Positions 16,580-29,309 of a DNA stretch of 64,000 nt are shown here, in pieces. Below the pieces are notes generated by a model, which searched no databases, had not been told where the DNA came from, and worked only from the letters and a program-made list of their open reading frames with translations. Origin of the DNA: Paraherbaspirillum soli (GTDB lineage: Bacteria > Pseudomonadota > Gammaproteobacteria > Burkholderiales > Burkholderiaceae_D); NCBI RefSeq assembly GCF_042654985.1, contig NZ_JBHSMT010000030.1:76769-140768 (forward strand). Direction: 5' to 3'. The position numbers and the translations under genes were made by a program. The first letter of the stretch is position 1. Each line of letters begins with the position of its first letter.

Positions 16580-17461
16580 ATGCAGCCAAGCGATATCCTC
16601 CTAGCCCTATTGACCGTCACCATCTGGGGTTTTAATTTCGTCGTCATCAAGGTCGGACTGGGGGGCTTGCCGCCGCTGCTCTTTTCCGCTTTGCGCTTCA
16701 CTTTTGCGGCGCTGCCGTTGGTGTTTTTCATCAAGCGGCCGGCGATTCCATGGCGTCTGCTGATTGCTTACGGCATATTCCAGTTCGCGCTGCAATTTGC
16801 GTTGCTGTTCTCCGGCATGCAACTGGGACTCGGCGCCGGACTAGCGTCGCTGGTGATCCAGCTGCAGGCATTTTTCACGATCGGACTGGCGGTTTTGGTG
16901 CTCGGCGAACGGCCGCTGATTCCGCAATTGCTGGGCGCATTGATCGCTTTGGCCGGCATGCTGCTGGTGGCTTTGCATCTGGAAGCGAAGGCAACCGTGA
17001 TCGGCTTCCTGATGGTGATCGGCGGCGGCTTCAGCTGGGCGGCGGCGAATATCGTCACCAAGAAAATCGGCAAGGTCAACCCGCTGGCGATGATGGTGTG
17101 GGGCTCGCTGGTCGCAGCGCCGCCGCTATTGCTGGCATCCGCAGTGCTCGAAGGCCCGGCGGCCTGGAGTACGGCCTATACCCATTTCCACTGGCTGTCG
17201 GCGGCGGCGGTATTGTTCCAGTCTTATCCCAACACGATTCTCGGCTTCGGCATCTGGTCGCTGCTGATGCGCAAATATCCGGCCGCCACCGTCGCCCCTT
17301 TTTCATTGCTGGTGCCGCTGGTGGGGATGCTTAGCGCCGCACTGGTGCTGGACGAGCAATTACAGTGGTGGAAAATTGTGGCCGGCTTGCTGGTGTTGAG
17401 CGGCTTGGCGTTGAATCAGTTTGGCGGCCGTTTGATGCTGATGATCAGGGCCGTCAGATAA
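16580..17461 (+). CDS. eamA: EamA family exporter, O-acetylserine/cysteine type
   Basis: A 293-residue inner-membrane transporter of the drug/metabolite superfamily with ten predicted helices in two EamA repeats. The start W-G-F-N-F-V-V-I-K-V-G-L-x-x-L-P-P-L and the stretches G-L-A-S-L-V-I-Q-L-Q-A-F-F-T-I, F-S-W-A-A-A-N-I and P-F-S-L-L-V-P-L-V-G-M-L-S-A-A-L closely follow E. coli EamA (YdeD), which exports cysteine and O-acetylserine. Substrate assignment rests on this resemblance. It is 53 bp downstream of the FemAB-like gene and may share its transcript. Confidence 0.8.
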   Translation: MQPSDILLALLTVTIWGFNFVVIKVGLGGLPPLLFSALRFTFAALPLVFFIKRPAIPWRLLIAYGIFQFALQFALLFSGMQLGLGAGLASLVIQLQAFFTIGLAVLVLGERPLIPQLLGALIALAGMLLVALHLEAKATVIGFLMVIGGGFSWAAANIVTKKIGKVNPLAMMVWGSLVAAPPLLLASAVLEGPAAWSTAYTHFHWLSAAAVLFQSYPNTILGFGIWSLLMRKYPAATVAPFSLLVPLVGMLSAALVLDEQLQWWKIVAGLLVLSGLALNQFGGRLMLMIRAVR

Positions 17462-17539
17462 TTAAAAAATGCGGAAATACAAACGACTGCGTGAGAGTTA
17501 CGCAAAGGGTTGGTAATGGGTGATCGGGATTTGCTAACG

Positions 17540-17625
17540 TAGGTTGTGATTAAGCCGAAGGCGAAGCCCAACATTTTTCAACTACGCTCTGGCATCAATG
17601 TAGGACGCATAAGCGCAGCGTTCAG
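17540..17625. repeat. Degenerate palindromic intergenic repeats
   Basis: The segment holds GTAGGTTGTG ... GAAGGCGAAGCCCAAC and then GTAGGACGCATAAGCGCAGCG, which look like decayed halves of two palindromic intergenic repeat types; the second resembles half of family A (10312, 29006, 34725). The remaining bases of the 17462-17838 gap hold no convincing gene except the weak frame at 17633-17770. Confidence 0.45.
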
Positions 17626-17632
17626 TTATTAA

Positions 17633-17770
17633 TTAGTCGGCGTTAGCTTGCTTCTTGCAATTGACCCGGGCAAACGCCAGGGTGCTATCCAACATCTGTT
17701 GCTTGCCGACGGTATTCGGATCGAGCGCCTTGACGGTATCGATCACCGCACGGGTTCTCACAATCGACAT
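17633..17770 (-). CDS. Possible small ORF of 45 codons, doubtful
   Basis: On the minus strand ATG 17770 opens 45 codons (M-S-I-V-R-T-R-A-V-I-D-T-V-K-A-L-D-P-N-T-V-G-K) ending in TAA. The composition is protein-like, but there is no ribosome binding site and an in-frame stop lies shortly upstream. It could be the last piece of a lost gene. Coding is not demonstrated. Confidence 0.25.
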   Translation of the reverse strand: MSIVRTRAVIDTVKALDPNTVGKQQMLDSTLAFARVNCKKQANAD

Positions 17771-17838
17771 AAAATACTGACTTGGCTGGCATCAGCGGTC
17801 ATGCAGAAACCTCAACCGTTACCAGGACTACCCAAGTA

Positions 17839-19335
17839 ATGAATGCCCCCGCAACAATACTTCCCCACTCCCCGCTCGACCGCCTGACATTCGGCAATTC
17901 TTTTGCCGCGCTGCCGCCATCGTTTTATACCCGCCTGATGCCGACGCCACTGCCTGCGCCGTACCTGGTGGATACCAGCGCCGGCGCCGCGGACTTGATC
18001 GGACTTGATCCGGCGGCATTTGCCGACGATGAATTTATCCAGGCTTTCAGCGGCAATCGCCTGTTGCCCGGTTCGCAGCCGCTGGCTGCGGTGTATTCCG
18101 GCCATCAATTCGGCGTCTGGGCCGGGCAACTTGGGGACGGTAGGGCCATCTTGTTGGGCGACGTCGCCGGCAACGATGGCGGACGTTTGGAATTGCAACT
18201 CAAGGGATCGGGTATGACGCCCTACTCGCGCATGGGCGATGGGCGCGCCGTGTTGCGCTCGTCGATCCGCGAATATCTGTGTTCGGAAGCGATGGCGGCG
18301 CTCGGCATCCCTACTTCACGCGCCTTGTCGGTGATCGGCTCCAATCAACTCGCGATGCGCGAGACACAAGAGACCACTGCGGTAGTGACCCGCATGGCCC
18401 CCAGCTTCGTGCGCTTTGGCTCGTTCGAGCACTGGTATTACAACAATCAGCACGACGCCTTGAAAACCCTGGCCGATTATGTGATCGCCCAGTCTTATCC
18501 TGAACTGCTCGATAGCGACAATCCGTATCAGGCGCTATTGGCCGAGGTCACGCGCCGCACCGCACACCTGATGGCGCAATGGCAGGCAGTCGGCTTCATG
18601 CATGGCGTGATGAATACCGACAATATGTCGATCCTGGGACTGACCTTGGATTACGGCCCGTTCGGCTTCATGGAAGCCTACGATCCGCGCCATATCTGCA
18701 ATCACACCGACCAGCAAGGCCGCTATTCCTATCAGATGCAGCCGCAAATCGGCCACTGGAATTGCTTCGCACTGGGACAGGCGCTGCTGCCATTGATCGG
18801 CAGTGTCGAGGCGACCGAAGAGGCGCTGAAACACTATCAGGCGCAATATGCCGCCAAACTGGACGACTTGCTGCACGCCAAACTCGGCTTGCAAACCAGG
18901 CAGCCTGACGACGACAAACTGTTCGACGCCATGTTTGGGGTGATGCAAGCCAGCCATGTGGATTTCACGCTGTTTTTCCGCAGTCTGGGTGAATTGCGCC
19001 AGGACGATCCGGCCAGCGATACCGTTTTGCGTGACTTGTTTATCGACCGCGCCGGCTTTGACGCCTGGGCGTTACAATACCGGGCGCGCCTGAAAGCGGA
19101 AAACAGCCAGGATCAGGCGCGCAAGCTTGCGATGCATGCGACCAACCCCAAATACGTGCTGCGCAACTACCTGGCGCAAATCGCCATCGAAAAAGCGCAG
19201 AATAAGGACTTTTCGGAAGTGCGCAAGCTGCTGCAGATTCTTGAAAAACCGTTCGATGAACAAGCCCAGCATGCACAATATGCGGCCCTGCCGCCAGACT
19301 GGGCCGGCGCGCTGGAAGTGAGTTGTTCGTCATAA
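17839..19335 (+). CDS. selO: Protein adenylyltransferase SelO (YdiU/UPF0061)
   Basis: A 498-residue pseudokinase-fold enzyme that AMPylates protein hydroxyl groups and is linked to redox homeostasis. Hallmarks are Y-S-G-H-Q-F-G-V-W-A-G-Q-L-G-D-G-R-A, the L-Q-L-K-G-S-G-x-T-P-Y-S-R nucleotide loop, G-R-A-V-L-R-S-S-I-R-E-Y, H-G-V-M-N-T-D-N-M (catalytic and metal site) and D-Y-G-P-F-G-F-M. The family ends in the conserved redox C-S-S motif and this protein does too (E-V-S-C-S-S at the C-terminus). ATG 17839 is the family start. It is 16 bp upstream of msrB, consistent with a shared oxidative-stress role. Confidence 0.95.
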   Translation: MNAPATILPHSPLDRLTFGNSFAALPPSFYTRLMPTPLPAPYLVDTSAGAADLIGLDPAAFADDEFIQAFSGNRLLPGSQPLAAVYSGHQFGVWAGQLGDGRAILLGDVAGNDGGRLELQLKGSGMTPYSRMGDGRAVLRSSIREYLCSEAMAALGIPTSRALSVIGSNQLAMRETQETTAVVTRMAPSFVRFGSFEHWYYNNQHDALKTLADYVIAQSYPELLDSDNPYQALLAEVTRRTAHLMAQWQAVGFMHGVMNTDNMSILGLTLDYGPFGFMEAYDPRHICNHTDQQGRYSYQMQPQIGHWNCFALGQALLPLIGSVEATEEALKHYQAQYAAKLDDLLHAKLGLQTRQPDDDKLFDAMFGVMQASHVDFTLFFRSLGELRQDDPASDTVLRDLFIDRAGFDAWALQYRARLKAENSQDQARKLAMHATNPKYVLRNYLAQIAIEKAQNKDFSEVRKLLQILEKPFDEQAQHAQYAALPPDWAGALEVSCSS

Positions 19336-19351
19336 ACGTTGGAGACATCAT

Positions 19352-19753
19352 ATGAGCAATGAAAAAGTCATCAAAACCGACGCCGAATGGCGTGCCGAGC
19401 TGGGGCCGATGGAATATGAAGTGACCCGCCACGCGGCGACCGAACGCGCATTCAGCGGCCGCTTCTGGGATCATCACGAACACGGGATTTATACTTGCGT
19501 CTGCTGTAACACGCCGTTGTTCGAGTCGGACGCCAAATTTGATTCCGGCTGCGGTTGGCCCAGTTATTTCAAAGCCATCAATCCTGATAATGTCGACGAG
19601 CGCGTCGACCGCAGTCATGGCATGATGCGCACTGAAATTTTATGCAAGGTATGCGACGCCCATCTCGGCCATGTGTTTCCGGATGGACCGCCGCCGACCG
19701 GTTTGCGTTATTGCATTAATTCGGCGTCGTTGCGTTTCACGCCGACAAATTAA
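19352..19753 (+). CDS. msrB: Peptide-methionine (R)-S-oxide reductase, cytoplasmic
   Basis: A 133-residue MsrB that reduces methionine R-sulfoxide. Zinc is held by C-V-C-C (about residue 49; first and last cysteine) and C-K-V-C (about residue 95). The catalytic cysteine lies in R-Y-C-I-N-S-A-S at about residue 122, preceded by H-L-G-H-V-F. No signal peptide is present, in contrast to the second MsrB at 33481. RBS TTGGAGA lies upstream of the ATG. It is the second gene after selO in a likely selO-msrB-yciB-bolA unit. Confidence 0.95.
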   Translation: MSNEKVIKTDAEWRAELGPMEYEVTRHAATERAFSGRFWDHHEHGIYTCVCCNTPLFESDAKFDSGCGWPSYFKAINPDNVDERVDRSHGMMRTEILCKVCDAHLGHVFPDGPPPTGLRYCINSASLRFTPTN

Positions 19754-19790
19754 ACCAACATCGTTTTATTTAGATTAAAAGAAATCACAC

Positions 19791-20411
19791 ATGAAGTTTC
19801 TGTTCGACCTGTTCCCGACCATTCTTTTCTTCGGCATATTCAAGTGGGGCGAAGGTAGTCCCGATGCTGCGCAAGCGCTGGTCAGTCATTACTTATCGGG
19901 CATCGTTTCCGGCGGCGTGGTGACCGCGGCCCAGGCTCCGGTGCTGCTGGCGACTTCGGCTGCAATCGCGGCCACCGTGGCGCAGATCAGCTATCTTCTG
20001 GCACGTCGTAAAAAAGTGGACAAGATGCTGTGGATTTCGCTGGTGATTATTTCCGTATTCGGCGGCTTAACCATTTACTTCCATAACGATACCTTTATCA
20101 AATGGAAGCTGACCGTACTGTACTGGGCGTTTGCGACGGCGTTGCTGGTCAGTCAGTTCATCCTCAAGAAAAACCTGATTCGCACCATGATGGAAAAACA
20201 GATCGCGCTGCCGGAACCAATCTGGCAGCGAGTCGGTTTTTCCTGGGGTATTTTCTTTGCGCTGATGGGCCTGTTGAATCTTTATATCGCCTTCAATTTC
20301 TCGACCGCGACCTGGGTTAATTTCAAACTGTTCGGCGGCATGGGTTTGATGTTTGCATTCATTATTGCCCAGAGCATTATGTTATCGAAATACATCAAGG
20401 ACCCGGAATGA
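19791..20411 (+). CDS. yciB: Inner-membrane septation protein A
   Basis: A 206-residue polytopic membrane protein of the YciB/IspZ family, implicated in envelope integrity and cell length control. It starts M-K-F-L-F-D-L-F-P-T-I-L-F-F and contains W-I-S-L, I-Y-F-H-N-D-T-F-I-K-W-K-L-T and W-V-N-F-K-L-F-G, all typical of the family. The normal length is about 180; here a loop of about 25 residues follows helix 1. The stop overlaps the bolA-like start by 4 bp (ATGA), so translation is probably coupled. Confidence 0.93.
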   Translation: MKFLFDLFPTILFFGIFKWGEGSPDAAQALVSHYLSGIVSGGVVTAAQAPVLLATSAAIAATVAQISYLLARRKKVDKMLWISLVIISVFGGLTIYFHNDTFIKWKLTVLYWAFATALLVSQFILKKNLIRTMMEKQIALPEPIWQRVGFSWGIFFALMGLLNLYIAFNFSTATWVNFKLFGGMGLMFAFIIAQSIMLSKYIKDPE

Positions 20412-20698
20412 ATAATCGCCCTGATGCACGTCTTGATACGATTCGTAACAACCTCATCGCGACCTTCGCGCCGCAGGAATGTATAGTCGAGGATGAATCG
20501 GCAATGCATGCAGGACATGCCGGTGCCGCCTCCGGCGGCGGTCACTATAAGATACGCATTGTCTCCATAGTTTTTGAAGGACAAAATCGCTTAAATCGGC
20601 ATAGGCTGGTGTATGATTGCCTGGCTGACATGATGCAAACTGAAATTCATGCGCTGGCAATCAATGCGCTGGCTCCATCCGAAATAAAAACGTCTTAA
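20408..20698 (+). CDS. BolA family protein
   Basis: A 96-residue BolA-fold protein. It contains the variable histidine-rich loop (A-M-H-A-G-H-A-G-A-A-S-G-G-G-H-Y-K-I) with histidines able to hold an Fe-S cluster together with a monothiol glutaredoxin, and the C-terminal helix-turn R-H-R-L-V-Y-D-C-L. The inferred role is iron-sulfur delivery or stress morphology. It overlaps yciB by 4 bp and lies 98 bp before the parvulin gene, an order shared by many betaproteobacteria. Confidence 0.9.
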   Translation: MNNRPDARLDTIRNNLIATFAPQECIVEDESAMHAGHAGAASGGGHYKIRIVSIVFEGQNRLNRHRLVYDCLADMMQTEIHALAINALAPSEIKTS

Positions 20699-20796
20699 AC
20701 TACGCAAATAAAAATTTGTCTGGCAATCGTATTTGATCTTATTCTGTTTTTATTCCGCATCCATTTATTAATAACTCCCTCATCTAGGATTTGATA

Positions 20797-21576
20797 ATGA
20801 CTTTTAAACCTTCCCGTTTACTGGTAGTGCTTTTTGCAGCTGCTGCATTGCCTGTCATGGCACAAAATCTCGCCGTCGTGAATGGCAAGGCAATCCCTTC
20901 CTCGCGCGCCGACATGATGGTCAAGCAATTGTCGGCACAAGGCGGCCAGCCTGATTCGCCGGAACTGCGCGCGATGGTCAAGGATGAGCTGATCAATCGC
21001 GAAGTCCTGATCCAGGAAGCCGAAAAGAAGGGCCTGGGCAACGACCCTGAAGTCAAGGCGCAAATCGATATCGCCCGTCAATCGATCGAAATCCGTGCCC
21101 TGGTTGCGGACTTCGTCAAGAAGAACCCGGTCAAGGATGGCGAAATCCAGGCTGAATACGACAAGTTCAAGGCCCAGGCCGGCGACAAGGAATATCACGC
21201 ACGCCACATCCTGGTTGAAAACGAAGCCGACGCCAAGTCCATCATCGCCAAGCTGAAAGCCGGCGGCAAGTTTGACGATCTGGCCAAGCAATCGAAAGAT
21301 CCAGGTTCGGCAACTAGCGGCGGCGATCTGGGCTGGGCAAACCCAGCTTCTTTCGTGAAGCCATTCTCCGATGCACTGGTTGCCCTTAAAGCTGGCCAAT
21401 TGACTGAAACTCCAGTCAAGACCCAATTCGGCTACCACGTGATCAAGCTGGAAGAAGTACGTGCAGCCAAGATCCCTACCCTGGCAGAAGTGAAACCGCA
21501 AATCACTGAAGCGCTGCAACAGCAAAAACTGCAAGCCTACCAAAAGGAATTGCGTAGCAAAGCGACAGTCAAATAA
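20797..21576 (+). CDS. Periplasmic parvulin-type peptidyl-prolyl isomerase
   Basis: A 259-residue exported foldase. A signal peptide (residues 1-21, ending A-L-P-V-M-A-Q) is followed by a SurA_N-like helical region (about 25-125) and a PpiC rotamase domain (about 130-225: E-Y-H-A-R-H-I-L-V-E, G-G-D-L-G-W-A, F-G-Y-H-V-I-K-L). It probably helps outer-membrane or secreted proteins to fold. ATG 20797 gives the complete signal and has AGGA 7 bp upstream; the in-frame TTG at 20791 is not needed. A strong terminator follows at 21605. Confidence 0.93.
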   Translation: MTFKPSRLLVVLFAAAALPVMAQNLAVVNGKAIPSSRADMMVKQLSAQGGQPDSPELRAMVKDELINREVLIQEAEKKGLGNDPEVKAQIDIARQSIEIRALVADFVKKNPVKDGEIQAEYDKFKAQAGDKEYHARHILVENEADAKSIIAKLKAGGKFDDLAKQSKDPGSATSGGDLGWANPASFVKPFSDALVALKAGQLTETPVKTQFGYHVIKLEEVRAAKIPTLAEVKPQITEALQQQKLQAYQKELRSKATVK

Positions 21577-21604
21577 GACTTTCGCTGCAGCTGCAACATC
21601 CAAT

Positions 21605-21632
21605 AAAAAAGCGCTCCTCGGAGCGCTTTTTT
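21605..21632. terminator. Bidirectional intrinsic terminator
   Basis: AAAAAAGCGCTCC, a short loop and GGAGCGCTTTTTT make a stem of seven GC-rich pairs with A and T tracts on both sides. It sits 28 bp after the parvulin stop and about 60 bp after the end of the opposing lepB gene, so it can end both transcripts. Confidence 0.92.
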
Positions 21633-21692
21633 ACATCTTTAAATCTTTAACTAACAAAATCGGTTTTCAGGCAATTCAGAAAAACGGCAAAT

Positions 21693-22373
21693 TCAAAGTA
21701 TCGCTGCGCCGAAACGACTCAAACGCGGCAAATAATATTTCGCGCTATCCAGCGAAAATAACACGCGCTCAACCTGGCCGGTCAACAGTTCGCGCCTGAC
21801 GAACCCGATGTATCTGGAGTCCTCACTGTTGTCGCGGTTATCGCCGAGCATCATGTATTCGCCTGCAGGCACCTTGATCGGTCCGAAAGAGCGAGCCGCC
21901 GGATACTCAGGCAGCACGATGATCGGATGCTTTTGCCCCAGAAGATTTTCATTAAGAACCAGCTGCCGCCCTGCTGTGTCGGGGACCAGTTGGCTGGCAA
22001 CATCGCCTGTCGCCAGCACGTAATCCGCCGCCACATTGTTGATGAACAAGCGCTCGCCGCGCATTTCAACCACGTCCCCGGGCACCGCGATCAAGCGCTT
22101 GACCAGCCGCACCCCATCCTTCGGCGAACTGAAAGTGACCACATCGCCGCGCTGGGGATCAGCGATGTGTTTGAGGATGATATCGGTGAAAGGGAGTTTT
22201 ACATCGTAGGCCACGCGGTTGGAAAAAATCCGGTCGCCTATCATCAGAGTCGGATACATGGAGCCGGACGGCACCTCGTACCAATCTGCGATCGCGCTAC
22301 GCGCAAACGCCATGCTCACTACGAGAATCAGGAATACCTTGTTACGGGCAAGCACTTTTTTCAAAGTAAGCAT
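21693..22373 (-). CDS. lepB: Signal peptidase I
   Basis: A 226-residue membrane-bound serine-lysine protease that removes Sec and Tat signal peptides. There is one N-terminal membrane helix (about 13-32). The catalytic serine lies in P-S-G-S-M-Y-P-T-L (residue about 42) and the general-base lysine in R-L-V-K-R-L-I-A-V-P-G-D. G-D-N-R-D-N-S-E-D-S-R-Y is box E. It is shorter than typical LepB (about 300 residues) and has only one membrane helix. It is not next to lepA/rnc, so it may be a second copy (inference). ATG 22373 has GGAGA 4 bp upstream. Family B repeat 22391-22534 lies directly upstream and probably separates it from its promoter. Confidence 0.92.
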   Translation of the reverse strand: MLTLKKVLARNKVFLILVVSMAFARSAIADWYEVPSGSMYPTLMIGDRIFSNRVAYDVKLPFTDIILKHIADPQRGDVVTFSSPKDGVRLVKRLIAVPGDVVEMRGERLFINNVAADYVLATGDVASQLVPDTAGRQLVLNENLLGQKHPIIVLPEYPAARSFGPIKVPAGEYMMLGDNRDNSEDSRYIGFVRRELLTGQVERVLFSLDSAKYYLPRLSRFGAAIL

Positions 22374-22390
22374 GAGATCTCCAAGTATTG

Positions 22391-22534
22391 GGGACCTCGA
22401 AAAACCGTAGCGAGCGACCCAAGGTCGGGTCAAGAAGCGCAACCGTACGGATGTACGGCGACGATCTTGCCAACCCTGCAGGCCCGAGATTGGCGGGCTT
22501 GCCAAACCCTGCAGTAGGTTTTTCGAGGTGCCTA
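22391..22534. repeat. Palindromic intergenic repeat, family B copy 1
   Basis: The ends CCTCGAAAAACC (22395-22406) and GGTTTTTCGAGG (22518-22529) are exact inverse complements. The interior has GCGAGCGACCCAAGGTCGGG and GTACGGATGTACGG, shared with copies at 26800, 36583 and 38803 in either orientation. This copy carries an extra GCAGGCCCGAGATTGGCGGG block, making it about 15 bp longer. Confidence 0.85.
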
Positions 22535-22597
22535 TTAACCAGTCGAATCCTGGAGATAATAACCGCACACAATAATTGCTGCACGGCCAGGCGGGAT

Positions 22598-26626
<4,029 letters not shown>

Positions 26627-26799
26627 GGCGGGAGGGGAGTTGATGCAGCATGGCTGCGGGTTAAATCGGGAGCCGACATTATACAGCGATGCCCCCGCAA
26701 ATCCTTAGTCCTGCGCATGATATTGCATGGCAATACTGAGGCGTGAAGACCTCCCGACCAACACGCCTCCCCCATGCCTATGACAACAAACGCAATAAG

Positions 26800-26930
26800 G
26801 GCGCCCCTAAAAACCTACTGCGCGCCCCAATCTCGGGGCTGCGATGCCCACCGTGCCTCCGTACGGCTGTAGGTGTTGCAACATCGTCACCCCGACCTTG
26901 GGTCGCTCGCTATGGTTTTTCGAGGCGTCC
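26800..26930. repeat. Palindromic intergenic repeat, family B copy 2
   Basis: About 131 bp beginning GGGCGCCCCTAAAAACC and ending GGTTTTTCGAGGCGTCC. The interior reads CCCAATCTCGGGGCTGCGATG, then CCGTACGGCTGTAGGTGTTGC, then CCCCGACCTTGGGTCGCTCGC. The same order is found at 36583-36716. Apart from this element the 26627-26936 gap shows only the purL upstream region. Confidence 0.88.
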
Positions 26931-26936
26931 AATAAG

Positions 26937-27968
26937 TTAAAAATCCTTCAACACAATCTTCCCGATCACATGCCCCGCCTCCAGCGCCGCATGAGCCTGA
27001 CGCAAGTTGGCGGCATTGATCGGCGACAAAACCTGGGTCACGGTGGTGTGAATGATCTTGCTATCGACCAGCCGCGCCACTTCATCCAGCAAATTGCCCT
27101 GTTCCTGCATGTCGGCGGTCTGGAACATGGAACGGGTAAACATGAACTCCCAGACGAAGCCGGCGCTTTTGGCTGTCAGCAGATTGATTGGCAGCGGCGC
27201 GCTGTTTTCGACGATGGTGCAAATCGTGCCTTGCGGCGCAATCGCAGCCGCCGCGGCTGGGAAATGACGGTCGGTATCGTTCAGGATCAGCACGTAATCG
27301 ACGTTGTCAAAACCGCGTTCCTTCAACTCTGCCGCCATGTCGCCGAAATGATTGACGACTTGGTGCGCGCCCAACTCACGCACCCACTGCGCCGACTCGG
27401 GCCGCGAAGCGGTCGCGATCACGGTCAGGCCGGCCACCTTGGCCGCCAGCTGGATCGCGATCGAGCCGACGCCGCCGGCACCGCCGATGATCAGGATGGA
27501 TTTGCGCGGAGTGACATGCGACAAAGCATGCGGCGGCGTTGGCACCTGCAGACGGTCGAATAGTGCCTCCCAGGCAGTAATGGCGGTCAGCGGCAATGCT
27601 GCCGCCTGCTCGAAACTCAGCGTTGCCGGCATGTTGCCGACGATCCGCTCATCGACCAGCTGAAACTCGCTATTGCTGCCGGGCCGCGTGATGTCGCCGG
27701 CATAGAACACTTTGTCGCCGACCTTGAAACGGCTCACATCGGGCCCCACCGCCTGCACCACGCCGGCCGCATCCCAGCCCAATACGCGCGGCGCTTTTTC
27801 GACGGTCTCTTTGGGTGCGCGAACTTTGCAGTCAACCGGATTGACGGCGATGGCCTTGATTTCAACCAGGATGTCGCGCCCCTGCGGGATCGGTTTGGCT
27901 AGCGTGACGTCGAGCAGGGATTCCGGATTCTCGATGGGTAAATAACGGGTTAAGGCGATGGCTTTCAT
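26937..27968 (-). CDS. Zinc-independent MDR oxidoreductase (quinone-oxidoreductase-like)
   Basis: A 343-residue NADPH-dependent reductase of the medium-chain family. It has a GroES-like N-terminal domain (V-N-P-V-D-C-K-V-R, V-L-G-W-D-A-A-G-V-V) and a Rossmann domain with G-G-A-G-G-V-G-S-I-A-I-Q-L. The structural-zinc cysteines are absent. The group includes zinc-type alcohol dehydrogenase-like and quinone reductases; the substrate is unknown. ATG 27968 has AAGGAG 5 bp upstream. It is divergent from a LysR gene 120 bp away, which probably regulates it. Confidence 0.88.
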   Translation of the reverse strand: MKAIALTRYLPIENPESLLDVTLAKPIPQGRDILVEIKAIAVNPVDCKVRAPKETVEKAPRVLGWDAAGVVQAVGPDVSRFKVGDKVFYAGDITRPGSNSEFQLVDERIVGNMPATLSFEQAAALPLTAITAWEALFDRLQVPTPPHALSHVTPRKSILIIGGAGGVGSIAIQLAAKVAGLTVIATASRPESAQWVRELGAHQVVNHFGDMAAELKERGFDNVDYVLILNDTDRHFPAAAAAIAPQGTICTIVENSAPLPINLLTAKSAGFVWEFMFTRSMFQTADMQEQGNLLDEVARLVDSKIIHTTVTQVLSPINAANLRQAHAALEAGHVIGKIVLKDF

Positions 27969-28087
27969 AACAGCTCCTTGATGAGGTTGAACAGGCTTCG
28001 ACAAGATCGAATAAAGCGCATTATGATTATGTCGATATGTTTTATGAATACCGTAAAATTTGATTTACTTTCAAACAGGATTTGCCA

Positions 28088-28987
28088 ATGTATTCGACCA
28101 CCGACTTGCAGTTGTTCATCCATACCGCCGACCTCGGCAGCCTGTCGCAAGCGGCGCGCCAGCTCGACCTGCTGCCGGCCACCGCCAGCGCCAGCCTGAA
28201 GCGGCTGGAACAGCAACTCAATGCGCGCCTGTTTGTGCGCTCCACCCGCAGCATGCGGCTGACGCCGGAGGGCGCGTTGTTCCTGGATGTCAGCCGGCAG
28301 GCGCTGGCGCTACTGAGCGAGGGCGAGGCATTGCTGAGGGCCGATGGCGCGGTGCGCGGCCATCTGCGCTTATCGATGCCGTCCGATGTCGGCCGCAATG
28401 TGTTGCTGCCCTGGCTCAACGAATTTCAGGAAATCCATCCGCAAATCACCTTGTCGCTGCAATTCTCGGACCGTGTCATTGACCTGTTTCGCGACCCGGT
28501 GGATATCGCTTTTCGCTACGGCAAGCTGGACGACTCGACGCTGATCTCGCAGCCGCTGGCGGCCAGCCGCCGGGTGGCGGTGGCGGCGCCGGCCTACCTC
28601 GCGCGACACGGCACGCCGCAATCGCCGCAGGAACTAGCCGGGCATAATTGCCTGCTGTATTACCTGCAGCGCGGCTTGTTCAATAACTGGCGTTTTTATT
28701 CGGGCAAGCACCCGATCGACATCAAAGTGCGCGGCGACCGCATGACCGACGACGCCGCGATTGCGCGCGAATGGGCGGTGGCCGGCATCGGCATCGCCTA
28801 CAAGTCGTGGCTGGACGTGCGCCGGGATATCGCCGACGGCAACCTGGTGGCCATCCTGGAGCGATTCACCGGCGAAGAAACGCCGTTGAACATGGTGTAT
28901 CCGCATCGCAGCAGCGCATCGCCTGCGGTGCGGGCGCTGTTGGGATTTTTACGGGAGAAATTTGATGCGATCCAAAACCGCAGATGA
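28088..28987 (+). CDS. LysR family transcriptional regulator
   Basis: A 299-residue regulator. The N-terminal helix-turn-helix (residues 4-62) reads T-T-D-L-Q-L-F-I-H-T-A-D-L-G-S-L-S-Q-A-A-R-Q-L, with R-L-E-Q-Q-L as the end of the recognition segment, and is followed by the substrate-binding domain. ATG 28088 gives the standard start; a TTG two codons earlier is possible. Divergent from the MDR oxidoreductase and likely its regulator, sensing an electrophile or quinone (inference from this common pairing). Confidence 0.9.
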   Translation: MYSTTDLQLFIHTADLGSLSQAARQLDLLPATASASLKRLEQQLNARLFVRSTRSMRLTPEGALFLDVSRQALALLSEGEALLRADGAVRGHLRLSMPSDVGRNVLLPWLNEFQEIHPQITLSLQFSDRVIDLFRDPVDIAFRYGKLDDSTLISQPLAASRRVAVAAPAYLARHGTPQSPQELAGHNCLLYYLQRGLFNNWRFYSGKHPIDIKVRGDRMTDDAAIAREWAVAGIGIAYKSWLDVRRDIADGNLVAILERFTGEETPLNMVYPHRSSASPAVRALLGFLREKFDAIQNRR

Positions 28988-29005
28988 TTCTGCCAATCGC
29001 AACAT

Positions 29006-29101
29006 GTAGGGCGGATGAGCGCAGCGTTATCCGCCGTTTGATGTGCCACATGTGCTTGACGCATCCAAAACGGCGGAAGGCGCTGCGCTTTTCCGCCCTA
29101 C
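29006..29101. repeat. Palindromic intergenic repeat, family A copy 2
   Basis: About 96 bp with ends GTAGGGCGGATGAGCGCAGCG and CGCTGCGCTTTTCCGCCCTAC. The left half is the GGATGAGCGCAGCGTTATCC subtype and the right half the GGAAAAGCGCAGCGCCTTCC subtype, so the palindrome is built from two diverged halves. The rest of the 28988-29309 gap contains only a short piece resembling one end of family B near 29117-29145. Confidence 0.88.
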
Positions 29102-29309
29102 GAATTATGGATTGACGAATTGGCCAAACCCCGCAGGAGATTTTTTAGATCCGGCCTTATGAAAGTATTGCGTAACTTAAATAACTGCCGTTACTCTCAC
29201 CACTTACAAACCATACGCTCCCAAGCAAAATGACCTTTCAATATTCCATCGACCTTGCCGCCCTGCCCCTATTTTTAATGCCATCCGCTGATGCAATACG
29301 AGGTGCATT

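Noticed and set aside
21605..21632. A regulatory attenuator
   Set aside because: It lies between two converging stop codons and is a plain bidirectional terminator.
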